From Heliocidaris erythrogramma (taxonomy: Eukaryota; Echinodermata; Echinoidea; Camarodonta; Echinometridae), in contig CM046855.1 of assembly GCA_025617745.1 (NCBI GenBank), forward strand, positions 47,471,813-47,535,812: a DNA stretch of 64,000 nucleotides, in the 5' to 3' direction. The notes under the pieces were generated by a model, which saw nothing but the letters and a program-made list of their open reading frames with translations, was not told where the DNA came from and did no database searches. Every line of letters begins with the position of its first letter. Within the stretch, counting starts at the first letter, position 1. Shown piece after piece: positions 12,701 through 22,043 of the stretch. Made by a program: the position numbers and the translations under genes.

Positions 12701-15700
12701 AAATTTTGCTTTAGAGCTGATTAGTTAATCAGCTTTAAACTGATCAGCTTTCCATACGATAAAGTTTACTCTCTATTGGCATAGGGCACAGCTATAACTT
12801 GTACACACACAAGCCAATTGGAACGTGCCAGTGTTAACAAACACAGCTTTTGTACACAATGTACCCAATGTACCCAGCTGATATATAGCAATGGACATGA
12901 TTACAAGGCCAGTGTTGTTTTGTCCTTGCTGCACATTGCAGCCTGCTGGTAACTCTAATCAATAGAAAGCTATAATCCAAGGTCCATTCATGGTGAACTG
13001 ACCTCCTACTTTTGTATTGATCAAACGGATAAATGGTTTTAAGCTTCTGTGAGAAAAATCAGTCTCCTTTCTATGGCTCATAACCCATTCCATTCATTTT
13101 ATTTTGTCTCTCATAATATTTCTCTGTAAATTTACACTCACTAACACAGAGATGCCAATTTTCAGACAAAAGTAGGAATTCCTACTTTTTCAACATATTT
13201 TTAGCCATAGAAAACCACTTTTTATGTACACAAGGGCCCATTCTAGATGATTTTTCCTACTTTATCAATTCTAAGTGGCATCCGTGAACACTAATGGCTG
13301 TATATTATGCTGTAAATTTGCACTCAAATACACTGATGCATGTGTATTTTTCCATTAATTGTTAAAAACTGAAAGTAGATTGCATTTTGACCAACATAAT
13401 GAAAACATATTTTCTCTTTTAATACAGGCCCTACAGGACCTATGTAATATTTGGCCCTTACATAATAGTATTGTGAGAAAAAAGAAATATACAGGTATTC
13501 ATATCCATGATATTTCAGATTTAGTGGAATATTCCATATATGAGCCTGATCAGTTAAGAGGAATCATTTTGTCCATCTGTGATATTGAATATTTTATGGA
13601 TTATAATTTTAGTAGGCAGCCATGGCAACCAAATTTTATCAAATCTCAACTCCTTCAGTGATACCCTTCACACTGAAACATAATATAGCTCTCTTCAATT
13701 AAATACTTATTTTATACAGGCCTTCAAACTTTTAAAATTTGTCAAATGTCCATCCATATTTGATCAATCCTAGGTGATAAATTACTGTGACTCCCAGCAA
13801 GGTTGCTTGACAGCAGAGGAGATCTGTGAGAATGCTTCCAAGCTCATCACCTTGCTTGACCTGGCTGGACACCAGAAGTACATCAAGACAACCATCTTTG
13901 GCCTCATGGGTTACTCACCAGAATTTGCCATGCTTGTTATCAGTGCAAGCACAGGCATCGGTGAGATTAGATTTTTTTAAATAATGAAAATATTGGTATT
14001 GGCAGTAATAGTAATGATAACTTTATTGTATTATGCCACTTTTTGTGAGTTACAGAGCATATTTAACAGAAAAAAATTCAGTTCATTACAAATAAAATTA
14101 CTTTAAGAACAAACAGAACAATATTACAGAAGAAATAGAAATGATGTCTTCTCAGAAACTTCTTAATGTTCTGAGATTTTGGCAGTTCTTTAATACTAGG
14201 AGCAAGGAGTTCCAGGTCTCAGTGGCGATAACTGAAAAAGCCCTATCTCATATACCGTATTCGCCGGCGGAAAGGCCGCACTATTTTCACTCAAAATATG
14301 ATCCCAAAGTCGGGGTGCGGCCTATGGGCCGCAACAGAGAAAAATAAACCGCCTCCAAAATCACCACACGTATTGGAATGGACGGGACCAACGTTAGATC
14401 TAACACTACACTACAGTAAGCCTGTGCTCTATCTCCAACGATGTAGATCTACTTATCTTTCAAGTACTGAAATATTTTCAGTAATAAATATAATTCAGAA
14501 CTAATAACTACATATCTTATCAATATAGTTACAAACACGGCCTCGTATGGTCTTCCGAGGCTGACAGAGCACTCGTACGAAGCTCTCTATTGAGCTCCAG
14601 TAAAGTGCTGAAATCAGCCACCCCGGTAGATGTTTTCTGTTCTGTGAGCTATTGTAATGGGTACGTAGGCGCTTAGTAAGTTTTAATTTGTCTTTTGAGC
14701 ACACTCTTTGTATGTGTTGAGATCGATGGCACCCCTCAACCTCCGCGCTATTTCAGGGCGGTTGTATCCTTGCAAGGATCCTTCGCGGAGATGTGTGTAT
14801 TATGAATGGAGAACGGACATTATCGCAGAGGATTTTTCATAGCGCATGTGGCGTGCGCGTTAACCTGCATTATAAGCATAGACATTGTAAGTCATGGCAA
14901 AGATCTTAAAAGGTAAGATAGGGCATTCCCGTCTCCCCCTAATTTTATGTAACGTAAGTGGCCGTTACATCGGACCCTTTACACAATCGGGAGAGTGTCC
15001 TATCTTTCTTTTCACGATCTTTGGTCATGGCAAGCACATGTTTCAGCTTGCAAATCGTCGTGACGACGTTTTCAATTTCCTCTTCGAAACCATCATGCTG
15101 TATTATGTATTTTTCTGTCTTTGGAAGTCATATAGGGAACCTTTGATGGAATATGCACCTATGTAAGATATCTCTTCACGATTTTTTAGAGTGGTGGAAA
15201 CATTTCCTTTCCAATTTCATTTGTGATTGTGCCTCAATTTGCGGGTTGCATTCACGGTTGATAGTGCTATTTGTTGTCGAACTTTTACTAGGGAGACGGC
15301 ATGTACCGTACACTTTATAGTACTAACGTTAGTCTACAAAGATGTAAGTGTTTGCGAGTACTAGTACTACGCTTTGTCAGATTCTCTTCAGTTCAACTGA
15401 AGTTCAACTTTTTAAATTCTTAATGACATAAAAAGCAAAGACATCTAGGAATAATCGTCTTCAAATAGTCAATACAATAAAAAGTTTTGCCCTTGTTTTT
15501 TCGTTGCATGATATTTGGGGGGCAAAATTTCTTATGCATTTGATTTTTCCCCATATTTTTTTTTTTCAAATGAGTTGTCAAAGTTGGGGTGCGGCCTATC
15601 CGACGCTGCGGCCTGTCGGCCGGCGAATACGGTATGTCTATTGGTTTGAGGGATGGCAAGTGTATTACATATGGCTGAGTGTTTATTGTACATGGATTTA

Positions 15701-18700
15701 TGCTCTTGGAGTAGATTTGCTTTTTGCTGGGGAAAAGGAGATAGGAACAGGTAGTGAAGACTAAAGCTATACCAGAGGGCACTAGTGCATCAACTAGGTT
15801 TCGTAACTGGGACCTCCTGATTATGAGACCACTGAACACTGAACTATGACACCTCCTCTCAATGTATAGACTTTGAGTTGACGAGTAATCCATGACTCTC
15901 TCTTTTTCTACCAAGCTGGCACCACTAGGGAGCATCTAGGACTGGCCATGGCTCTCCAAGTCCCTATCTTTATCGTCATCAGCAAGATGGACATCTGTCT
16001 TCCAGCGGTCAGGCAGCGTACTCTCTCTCAGCTGACCAGGCTGCTGACCGGACCAGGCTGTAAGAAGGTTCCTTACCAAGTCAACAACGAGGATGATGCT
16101 GTCACAGCGGCAATAAATTTCAACACTTCCAAGTATGTTTACATGTTGTGCAGTATAGTTGCTTGAAATGTAAGCTCTGTTCATTCATGTCTGCAAATAC
16201 CACAGTATTGTCGAGGTTGCCAATGTTGTAAATCGGTAAGCGATTTACCTTGGTCATTATTCATATTGAGGAGGTGATACCCCAATAATACTGTGATATT
16301 GCTGTATTTACCTGCATGCCCCCATTTATGCAGTATTCTCTTTGATTGAGAGAACGGCCTTGCATTGTGGTTACCCAACATGCAATTAGTATTTCTGTGA
16401 AGGGTCAGACCATCAGACTCCAAGCTATGCTTCACTGCACAAGTTATGAATGTTATGGTTTTGTGGGTGCAGTTCATATCTGTGAGGTATCAGTAATAAT
16501 ACTGTATTTTCCCAAGGTCCCAGAAGGGTAAAAAGCCATGAAATTAATGTAAAATAGCAGGAAAGCAAAATACCACATTATTTTGTGGTACCCAATAATA
16601 ATATCTACCTATATTCACCTTTGAGTATCCTTAAAGTTGCTTCACAAAGTCTTTATCCATCTTCTATGCTTGTTCCCTCTTTCCTTTGCAGCATATGCCC
16701 AATCTTCTGTGTGTCCAGTGTTACGGGAGCCAACATGGAGATGCTAAAGAAGTTCCTGTATGTTTTGTCTCCTGCCAACACTTCCATGGAACAAGAAAAG
16801 CTGACGCAGGAACTTACAGAATACCAGGTATGTCTGTGGTGCTCCAATATATCCTCCGGCGACAATGCTCCAAACTGTATTTCATCAAAGATACAGGGTT
16901 AGAGTTAGGGTTGCAGTTGGGTTTTAGATTGGTATAGGGTAAGAATTAGGATTTGGTATAGCATTTTGTCCAGGGTTGAAATTCAGTAAATGCAGGATGT
17001 TGACCATGGAGTAATTGTTCAAAGCTTCTGAGAAATGATCATCAACTTAAAAAAGTACATGTATGTCCAAATATCATTTGTGTAACATTTCCTTCTAACG
17101 TTCATTGTTTTTTGCAGGTTGATGAAGTGTACAGTGTTCCTAATGTTGGGCGAGTTGTAGGAGGCACACTGTACAGGTAAATTGAATGAAATCGTTCATA
17201 AACTGTATCTTCTGTACCTGTATGCTTAGATATTTTATTGGACTCATTGACAGACATGAATTATTCATACTTCAGATTTAATCTTATAATGTATATGAGA
17301 ACAACTATTGTATTCTATATCACATCAATAGACATAAAAGTTAGTAGTGACACTTGCTTCAAAATCTCTCTTGAAAGATTATCATATCAACCCAGAAGTT
17401 AGATTTTGATTAGTTTTTGGTAGTACTTCATAACGATCGAGGTAGTAGGGGTGCATACTAGCTCTAGATTCAAATGTGGTCCTGCCTCTATGGCCGTATG
17501 CTCCTATGCCATTATCTCTTTATTCGCTATGAAACCATATAACACATTGTTTGGAGTATATTATGCATATATATACATTGTACGTGTGACAAAAGTCGGT
17601 TGTAGCAATCTGCTGTTATTCCATTAGTCAACCAAAGCTGGTAAAGAGTTTCAGACATGATTGTCAACAATAATGCCTTATAGATTTCAGTCACATCTCT
17701 TTCCATGCTAGTACATGGTGTGATAACATATTCTTCTCACATATAAAATTATGTTTTGTTGACAGGGGAATCATCAAAGAGGATGATACCCTCTTGTTAG
17801 GACCCAGTGAGGAAGGGACCTTCAGCAAAGTGACCATTCAGAGTATACACAGGAACCGGTCAGCAAGTCGAGTGGTCAGGGCCGGTCAAGCAGCCACTCT
17901 TGCTCTTGGCGAGATGGAGAAGCCAGTCCGAAAGGTAGATAGATATCTTGCAAACGGTTTCAGGGGCAGCTCCAGGATTAGTAAAAGGTGAAGGGGTCCA
18001 ATTCCAAAAAACTTCAGACAAGCATTAACCCATTCGCGACAGAGTGACCACATTATGTGGTTTGCCTTGTTTACAAGAAAACTAGAACGTTTGATGACCC
18101 CAAACTTCGCCTGCCGATGCAGAAAAATTTTGGCCAATCAGAACACTCCTTACTTCGTCTCACCAAAAATCTATTTCAGTTTTATGAATTTTAGAAGACC
18201 CATTATTGGCCATTTCACTTCAAATTTGTACGAGCCTGCAATGAATATTCATATCTATTGTTCCCGGCCAATGTATCCCAGCAACAAGGGATCTTTTGCG
18301 CTTGAACTGGGAAATCGATAGCGGCTATCGCGATCCTTTTTTTTTATCTACAACTTCAGACTTTTCAGTTAGATTCAGGCTACCCTAGCACGTCTAATTT
18401 CTCATCTATTTCTTATCTTCTGTGCATTTCTGTTTATTTCCCCCGGGTTTTTCCACTTTGTTGTGGAAGTTGTTGTGATTTATTTTATCCTGGTGGACGT
18501 GTAGTACGTGATTTTAATTGTTTTCGGTGAAAATCTGGTGAGTTTGTTCGACGTGAGTGAGTCTATCGCACTCGCGAGTGTTCGCGTGTGTTGTGAATGG
18601 GCTGTGTGCATGTGATGTGGTTGTGAATACGGACTACGGTAATGCCTGTGTGATTTCGTTGAACTTTTTTCTTTGGGTTACTTACGGTCCTGTCATTTGA

Positions 18701-21700
18701 GCTTCAATTTTTTGAGTTAGTTTATAACTCATTCATGTCTGTTTGAGTGGGTTTCGGAGTTGTAAAATATATACAACAACTGTATGTATTTTTTTAAATA
18801 TTCGTGTGGATTTGCAAAATTTGTCTGGTGGCTGAGGCTCGCAGAATGTACGCCAGTATACACTTTGACTTTGTTGTGTGACTGTGATGCATGCCGGATA
18901 TGGGTGATGACTGAGTGAGTTAGCTCTGTGCCTCGCATGCATGTCATTTTGAAGTCGAGATCCAACTTATTTTGTCATTTTTATTTTATCCAAGCCCGAT
19001 GAAAACAAAAAAAAACAATTGCAATGTAAAGAAAGGACATGAATACATTTACTAACACTGACATGACTGAACACTGAACACAAATTGCTACCAAAAAAAA
19101 GTTTTTCCTCACCACGCCACGCTCTCTGACATGTCTAATCAAGTTTTCGGGGAGGGATGTTTCAATAATAAAATATCTTTTTCAGAAGAATTTTTTCAAG
19201 GGTGGGGACACACAAAGTTATGACCTGGATATGGCAAAATTTATTGGGGGGGGGGGGGGGAGATGTGCCTCTTGTGATCCCCTTTGAATGGCTACTGCTA
19301 CTGCTTAGGGGAACCAACCAACCAGTAAAAATATATTTATTTCTGCAGTTTCAAGAATAATCAAGTAAGAGCTACAATTTAATTTATTCACCAACGTAAA
19401 TCTTGTGCTTTGGGGTCATATCATTCAGCATACCAATTTCCACCAGTGTTTTGTTTACATTACCGAGAAAGGGTTGCCGTGGGCATGAGTCACTCTCATT
19501 CTTGGTCAAGAGGCAATTTACCAGTGGGCTGCAGTAGTTTAGAATTACCAGTCCTGGGTAATATTATTTATTTTTTGCTTGTATTTTCTGTTGTAATATA
19601 AGGTTTCTGGTAGTTCAAACATTCAATTGTTATTATTGCTACATAATATAACACCATTATATTCAACTCCAACACGTTCAATCTGATAATCAAAGAACTA
19701 TTTCCAAGAATTTCCAAATGAATGACTAGATGACAGACTATTGCACAGTACAGTACAGACAAGCAGAGCACACTTTCAACAGCACACACACAGGCAAAAA
19801 TACACGTACACACTGGCTCTATACCTGTACTGTACGCGTAAGATGAATCACATTCCTCACATACCTCCCTTTCCAATTCCCACGCTATTTTTTCCTTGGG
19901 CTAAAAATAACACAAGCTATCGATAGTTGAGGTCCTTCGCGTAGATATACCATTTTGGGACAGGATGAATGATAAATTGGGGAAAAAATCAGAGACTCAT
20001 AAAAACTTTGAACAAGGTCAGTTTGCTAATAATACGAAACTTTTCAGATTTTGCATGTAAGTAAAGATATTACTTCTCTCATTTTGTGACTTTATCCGAC
20101 TCGATCCCTTACTGCTCGGGGTGTCATTTTTCAACCCCCCCTGTACAGAGTCGACGAATCCAAAATCACGCCGTGCCAGCATGAATGACTAGAATAGCTG
20201 ATTCCACTTTGAAATGGGCATACACTTTCAAGAATGACAGACAAACGAACATAAATAAGATAGTTCTGAATATAAAAAGTACATTGTATCACTATTTCAG
20301 AATATAACAGATTACTTTTCTAAATGATAGCTTTCATAAAGATTTAATTTCAATTGAATGGTGTAAATCACAGGCATATTTAGCTTGGGAACAGACCCTC
20401 TCAAACTGCATGTCCCTTTTGGTGAGTGTCGTGTTCCTAGACTTGCAAGAGCATGCACTGCGCTTGTTGCCTTCTTTGAAGAGTGGACGTCATGATCCAT
20501 TTTTAGAAAATCAATGTCGCGAATGGGTTAAAAAAACAAAGCTAACTGAAAAGAAATTATATGGGTACAGAGTATTGGTGTATACAACCCTGTGACCATA
20601 ACCCCCCCCCCCCCTGGATGTGCCCCTGGTTTCTTATGTTCTAACATATCATGTGATTCCATGTGTGAAATCAAACATGATATTGTCATTTAAGTGATGC
20701 CTTCCTAGATGAAAATTGAATTTCATTACCATGGTATTTCTCCATTTCTTCTTCTGCATCCTTAGGGGATGGTGCTTGTGAGTGAGAAGTTAAAGCCAAC
20801 ACCTTGCTATGAGTTTGAAGCTGATATATGCATCCTCTACCACACTACCTCTGTCAGCCGGGGATACCAGGCAACCGTTCATATAGGCAACGTCTGCCAG
20901 AATGCAATTATATGCGACATGGACAAGGTAGGGGATTCAAATCTTTCATCATTAAAATGTGTTCTTTGGAAATTAATGCTAATGTTTACTTTCTATGTGC
21001 AATTTGAAGCATTATGAACATGATTGCAAAGACTTTCAATAATTCAAGCCAATCCAATATCAACAGGAGAATAGACTACCTGACAACATCATTAATATCA
21101 CTTCCCTTGACACTTAAAAGACCCCAACCCTACAGCGTATCAAATGTTCTAGTCCATGGTCTCTCGACCCTCATCCGTGTCACTACATGGACTAGCAAAT
21201 CTGTCGACACACACCGAAGAAGAAGAAGAAGAAAAGCCTTTCTCATCACCTTTTGAATCATGTGAACATTGCAATGACATATTACATTCGAACACGTTTT
21301 TTATAAGCAAAACAATAGGCTATTGAAATTTACTTTAAGTTGATTTCTTGAAGGTCTTTGTGATCTTGTTCATGGTGAATGTTATTAAGCCTTATATTCT
21401 ATCGTTTTATCTATCTAGTTATATTTATTGTAAAATGTGGCACTGTTAGTGATTAGAATATATTTCATCCTAATAGAACTATGTTGCAATGAAATGAGAG
21501 AATTGATTTATGGAGTTATCTATGCAATGAGCACGATTGTTCAAAACACTTTCTTCAGGTATACCAATGGTCTTCAGATAGTTGATTCTTCTTTTTTTTC
21601 TTGAGTTTTCTTACACACTCCATTTTTGTTTCAGGAATTTGTTGACAATGGATTTTTTCTCAATTTATTATATTTCTTGTGTTCCTATTGCTTTAAAAGA

Positions 21701-22043
21701 TTTTTTCAGTTCGATTTTTATCTTAGTGATGATGATGTCATTCCAACAAATACGAAGGAACATTATGATTTGACAAGGAAGATTCGATTAAATTCCAGTG
21801 GAAGAAAACCAGCCCCAGTCTTAATTATATAACATTGAAATTTTCTTCAGTTTTTAATTGCTTGTGGGTCTTTTTCATGAACAGGAGTCTGTGAAAATCA
21901 ACGAGCAGGCTTTGGTGAAATTCCGCTTCGTCAAGCAGCCCGAGTACATCCGAGAGGGAGCTAGAATACTCTTCCGAGAAGGCACTGCCAAAGGTCTGGG
22001 ACAAGTCACCAAGGTCTTTGCATTATCATCAGTCGAGAGATAA
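682..22043 (+). CDS. GTPBP2: GTPBP2-like translational GTPase, complete 12-exon gene
   Basis: Coding exons: 682-771, 2643-2669, 10650-10834, 11189-11300, 11952-12149, 13774-13960, 15916-16132, 16692-16827, 17118-17176, 17766-17934, 20766-20927, 21885-22043. Every junction is GT-AG and every phase matches, giving 1701 nt (566 residues plus stop). Human GTPBP2 is about 600 residues. The GTPase motifs are visible: G1 GNVEAGKS (148-155), G3 DLAGH (233-237) and G4 SKMD (289-292, with Ser replacing the usual Asn, as I recall for GTPBP2). The C-terminal half matches the beta-barrel domains of EF1A-like GTPases. The family member GTPBP2 works with Pelota in rescuing stalled ribosomes in the cytosol; that role is known from mammals and only inferred here. 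The N-terminal half ([24 protein letters not shown]) fits GTPBP2 better than GTPBP1. The first in-frame ATG was chosen as start. Confidence 0.93.
1453..1795. mobile_element. Inverted-repeat MITE with TAGACC...GGTCTA ends
   Basis: Outer ends TAGACCTTATCGCTAATC and GATTCGCGATGTGGTCTA are inverted partners. A second, longer inverted pair (1490-1536 and 1690-1738; GGGGCAAGAGCACTC against GAGTGCTCTTGCCCC) lies inside. Either one foldback element or one inside another. Located in GTPBP2 intron 1, which otherwise shows nothing recognisable. Confidence 0.75.
1845..2110. repeat. AT-rich repeat with hairpin, possible retroelement tail
   Basis: A-rich stretch followed by a hairpin (GGGATTGCC near 2019 and GGCAATCCCC ending 2059) that resembles antisense LINE/SINE 3' tails seen in invertebrates. 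No reverse transcriptase remnant is visible, so the assignment is weak. Confidence 0.3.
2643..2669 (+). CDS. GTPBP2: GTPBP2 exon 2 (27-nt microexon)
   Basis: Residues 31-39, AAEGNIEYK, phase 0 on both sides. The acceptor is TTTCAG| and the donor AAG|GTAAGT. It continues directly into LKLVNPS of exon 3, as in vertebrate GTPBP2. Too short for ORF-based detection. Confidence 0.88.
2670..4494. other. GTPBP2 intron 2, proximal part
   Basis: No gene. 3050-3130 has diverged similarity to the 276-bp array further on (AAACTTTCACTT...TTCTGCTTTTATCA). A (TG) run lies at 3733-3746. A 17-bp unit (ggtatcaaattttcatg type) occurs three times at 4340-4388. Confidence 0.6.
4340..4388. repeat. Three-copy 17-bp tandem repeat
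   Basis: The phrase TGGTATCAAATTTTCA repeats three times without interruption. Short satellite inside GTPBP2 intron 2. Confidence 0.85.
4688..4987. mobile_element. Insertion splitting array unit 1
   Basis: Comparing unit 1 with later units, CTTTCAC and TTTTCTG are joined in the intact units but separated here by about 300 bp. The insert is rich in TTCGCG phrases near both ends (TATTTTCGCG near 4697, CGCGAATATTTCTGC at 4969) and has a CA-rich middle. Likely a non-autonomous DNA element. Confidence 0.6.
5157..5475. mobile_element. MITE with 19-bp terminal inverted repeats
   Basis: GACCCTGTTCTAATTACGAG at the left pairs with CTTGTAATGAGAACAGGATC at the right. About 318 bp, GC-richer than its surroundings, inserted between units of the 276-bp array. 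No coding potential. Confidence 0.7.
6864..6876 (+). promoter_or_regulatory. DR1 nuclear-receptor-like site, array copy
   Basis: GGGTCA A AGGTCA: two half-sites in direct orientation spaced by one base, the layout bound by HNF4, COUP-TF and RXR heterodimers. Binding here is inferred. Confidence 0.45.
7019..7031 (+). promoter_or_regulatory. DR1 nuclear-receptor-like site, array copy
   Basis: Same GGGTCA A AGGTCA as at 6864, in the next unit 155 bp away. Confidence 0.45.
7310..7495. repeat. Diverged array unit with GGTCGGTCGG run
   Basis: ATACCCCCGCCAAACGAAG pairs with its partner GAAGGGGGTATA as a short palindrome. A GGTCG repeat follows, then CATGAAATTTGGTACACACA, which parallels the TCAAATTTTGTATGGAGATG phrase of neighbouring units. 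It looks like an older or different subtype of the array family rather than a clean insertion. Confidence 0.55.
7510..7522 (+). promoter_or_regulatory. Perfect DR1 site, array copy
   Basis: AGGTCA A AGGTCA, an exact consensus direct repeat with one-base spacing. The best match in the array. Confidence 0.5.
7963..7975 (+). promoter_or_regulatory. DR1 nuclear-receptor-like site, array copy
   Basis: GGGTCA A AGGTCA in the last full unit of the array. Confidence 0.45.
8106..8872. other. Intron 2 stretch, nothing clear
   Basis: No gene or transposon ends recognised. A short CCCTAAACCCTAA phrase near 8401-8417 resembles telomere repeat but is only two units long. Confidence 0.5.
8873..8927. repeat. 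Short palindrome with 14-bp perfect arms
   Basis: CGTTTACAGTGAAG and CTTCACTGTAAACG enclose a GC-rich loop (CCCGGGCCCAGGCCGGCC). Possibly a minimal MITE end pair. Confidence 0.75.
8979..9026 (+). promoter_or_regulatory. Repeated CRE/ATF-like sites
   Basis: TGACGTCA, the full palindromic CRE, occurs at 8994-9001 and 9017-9024 inside a 23-bp tandem repeat (ATCATCGGATATGACGTCATG). A related TGACATCA lies at 8979-8986. In intron 2 of GTPBP2; regulatory use is inferred. Confidence 0.45.
9186..9350. mobile_element. MITE with TACAGTCAAACCTGTCT ends
   Basis: TACAGTCAAACCTGTCT at the left and AGACAGGTTTGACTGTA at the right are near-perfect inverted repeats. Internal GTGGTCAC / GTGGCCAC motifs repeat. 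About 165 bp. Same family at 59538-59725, and degraded at about 12168-12310. The TA ends suggest a TA target site. Confidence 0.85.
9351..10649. other. GTPBP2 intron 2, distal part
   Basis: No gene or element recognised. Several ATGTACATGT palindromes, and the exon 3 acceptor region (AATTTCATTATTTAG) at the end. Confidence 0.5.
10650..10834 (+). CDS. GTPBP2: GTPBP2 exon 3
   Basis: Residues 40-101, from [20 protein letters not shown] to LNRMAA plus two bases of an Arg codon. Donor GCCAG|GTAAGT. Two degenerate copies of its 3' part follow at once (10848 and 10983). This copy is taken as the functional one because only it has the upstream acceptor, the FEHLVTQ segment and an intact frame matching the family. 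Confidence 0.92.
10848..10976 (+). pseudogene. Second copy of the GTPBP2 exon 3 3' part
   Basis: Starting at ATGAAATGG, this repeats bases 10701-10840 with about 85-90 percent identity by eye. A 12-nt in-frame deletion removes AIYEIG and leaves EVRVE. It keeps an open frame and an intact donor GCCAG|GTAAGA, but has no acceptor: only 13 intron bases separate it from exon 3. The repeat offset is 147 bp. It probably arose by unequal exchange. Confidence 0.8.
10983..11104 (+). pseudogene. Third copy of the GTPBP2 exon 3 part
   Basis: Another ATGAAATGG copy, 135 bp after the second (147 less the 12-nt deletion). It encodes [17 protein letters not shown] and [11 protein letters not shown], then loses similarity before the donor. 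Unlike copy 2 it keeps the AIYEIG codons, so it came from copy 1 or an unshortened copy 2. Its frame stays open across the rest of the intron into exon 4. Confidence 0.78.
11189..11300 (+). CDS. GTPBP2: GTPBP2 exon 4
   Basis: Residues 101-138, [15 protein letters not shown] through [10 protein letters not shown]. Matches human VGADITVLRERE...LVRKVPDNQQ. Acceptor TTTTAG|, donor CAG|GTAAAT, ends in phase 0. Confidence 0.92.
11671..11720 (+). repeat. Decayed copy of the exon 5 acceptor region
   Basis: GTAATTTCCC, TTTTTCTTTCACCCCC and TTCATAGATCT repeat what lies at 11919-11962 around the true exon 5 acceptor, 248 bp downstream. The copy reads TTGAAC where the functional copy has ATGAAG, so the acceptor AG is lost. 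Confidence 0.8.
11736..11870. mobile_element. MITE of the TCATCAAGCG...CGCTTGATGA family
   Basis: GGGGAGCTTTTCATCAAGCG and CGCTTGATGAAACGCTCC form inverted ends, with CAGTGATTTTTACTGACAAA inside. Nearly the same element lies at 53179-53315. It sits between the two copies of the exon 5 acceptor region. Confidence 0.85.
11952..12149 (+). CDS. GTPBP2: GTPBP2 exon 5 (P-loop exon)
   Basis: Residues 139-204, 66 codons, phase 0 on both sides. Contains the G1 P-loop GNVEAGKS (148-155), then the near-invariant [20 protein letters not shown] and the switch-I region GRTSSIS. Acceptor ATGAAG| is preceded by a pyrimidine-rich tract (TTTTTTCTTTCACCCCC). A decayed copy of this acceptor lies 248 bp upstream. 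Confidence 0.95.
12150..13524. repeat. GTPBP2 intron 5 with degraded repeats
   Basis: 12168-12310 is a decayed member of the CAGTCAAACCTGT family (AACCTGTTCATAGTGACC, CTGTAGTGGTCACTTTATATTG). 12350-12780 has repeated AGCTTTAAA/AATCAGCTT phrases in both orientations and two TTCACACAG.G.AAATTTT copies, consistent with a decayed foldback element whose ends I cannot define. Confidence 0.45.
13525..13760. repeat. Dispersed repeat abutting exon 6
   Basis: Shares about 220 bp (GAGCCTGATC.GTTAAGAG to TCAAATGTCC) with 43074-43293, which is inside a hAT-like element in USP34 intron 2. It therefore probably derives from that transposon family. It ends about 13 bp before GTPBP2 exon 6. Confidence 0.75.
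13774..13960 (+). CDS. GTPBP2: GTPBP2 exon 6 (G3 motif exon)
   Basis: Residues 205-266 plus one base. Contains [11 protein letters not shown], the G3 motif DLAGH (233-237), [12 protein letters not shown] and SASTGI. Acceptor ATCCTAG|, donor ATCG|GTGAGA. A dispersed repeat (13525-13760) ends only about 13 bp before the exon, so part of the acceptor region may be repeat-derived. Confidence 0.94.
14252..15635. mobile_element. 1.4-kb non-autonomous transposon (ATACCGTATTCGCCGGC ends)
   Basis: ATACCGTATTCGCCGGC at the left and its exact reverse complement ending 15635 bound 1384 bp. GGGGTGCGGCCTAT lies next to both ends. A reversed second copy is at 32635-33800. No transposase frame is apparent; ORFs across it are short. 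It fills most of GTPBP2 intron 6. Confidence 0.85.
15757..15858 (-). mobile_element. SINE fragment, tRNA-derived head
   Basis: Read on the minus strand: GTTCAGTGGTCTCATAATCA, then a B-box-like GTCCCAGTTACGAAACC, then GATGCACTAGTGCCCTCTGG. A decayed relative of the better-preserved SINE at 60560-60742. Lies between the 1.4-kb transposon and exon 7. Confidence 0.55.
15916..16132 (+). CDS. GTPBP2: GTPBP2 exon 7 (G4 motif exon)
   Basis: Residues 267-339. Starts [17 protein letters not shown], carries G4 SKMD (289-292), and ends at NFNTS plus two bases. Donor is AA|GTATGT. Matches human [16 protein letters not shown]...SKID...DDAVTAA. Confidence 0.94.
16133..16691. other. GTPBP2 intron 7, nothing recognised
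   Basis: No repeat ends, gene or motif that I can support. Confidence 0.5.
16692..16827 (+). CDS. GTPBP2: GTPBP2 exon 8
   Basis: Residues 339-384, [20 protein letters not shown] to QELTEYQ. CVSSVTG is the G5-like segment (human TLSSVSG). Acceptor TTTGCAG|, donor CAG|GTATGT, ends in phase 0. Confidence 0.93.
17118..17176 (+). CDS. GTPBP2: GTPBP2 exon 9
   Basis: Residues 385-404, [19 protein letters not shown] plus a split Arg. This is the start of the domain 2 beta-barrel (human VDEIYTVPEVGTVVGGTL). Acceptor TTTTGCAG|, donor ACAG|GTAAAT. Confidence 0.92.
17177..17765. other. GTPBP2 intron 9, nothing recognised
   Basis: AT-rich intron sequence without identifiable elements. Confidence 0.5.
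17766..17934 (+). CDS. GTPBP2: GTPBP2 exon 10
   Basis: Residues 404-460, [39 protein letters not shown] and KPVRK. Part of the domain 2 barrel. Acceptor TTGACAG|, donor AAG|GTAGAT, phase 0. Confidence 0.93.
18029..20527. mobile_element. piggyBac-like non-autonomous element, 2.5 kb
   Basis: TTAA|CCCATTCGCGACA at the left and TGTCGCGAATGGG|TTAA at the right give perfect 13-bp inverted ends that start CCC and are flanked by TTAA on both sides (18025-18028, 20528-20531). This is the signature of the piggyBac superfamily. No transposase ORF is visible. A G15 run lies near 19246. It occupies most of GTPBP2 intron 10. Confidence 0.8.
20766..20927 (+). CDS. GTPBP2: GTPBP2 exon 11
   Basis: Residues 461-514, [20 protein letters not shown] through [10 protein letters not shown] to DMDK. 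Domain 3 barrel. Acceptor TCCTTAG|, donor AAG|GTAGGG, phase 0 on both sides. Confidence 0.92.
20928..21884. other. GTPBP2 intron 11
   Basis: A (GAA) run at about 21218-21236. Nothing else recognised. Confidence 0.5.
21885..22043 (+). CDS. GTPBP2: GTPBP2 exon 12 (terminal coding exon)
   Basis: Residues 515-566 and TAA stop at 22041. [20 protein letters not shown] and [16 protein letters not shown] match the human C-terminus (FRFLKHPEYL, LLFREGVTKGIGHVT). Acceptor ATGAACAG|. It ends shortly after, like GTPBP2, without the long C-terminal tail of GTPBP1, which supports the paralogue choice. Confidence 0.93.
   Translation, partial: ESVKINEQALVKFRFVKQPEYIREGARILFREGTAKGLGQVTKVFALSSVER

Noticed and set aside
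15420-15935. 171-residue minus-strand ORF
   Set aside because: Runs across a transposon end, a SINE fragment and the start of GTPBP2 exon 7 antisense; chance open frame.
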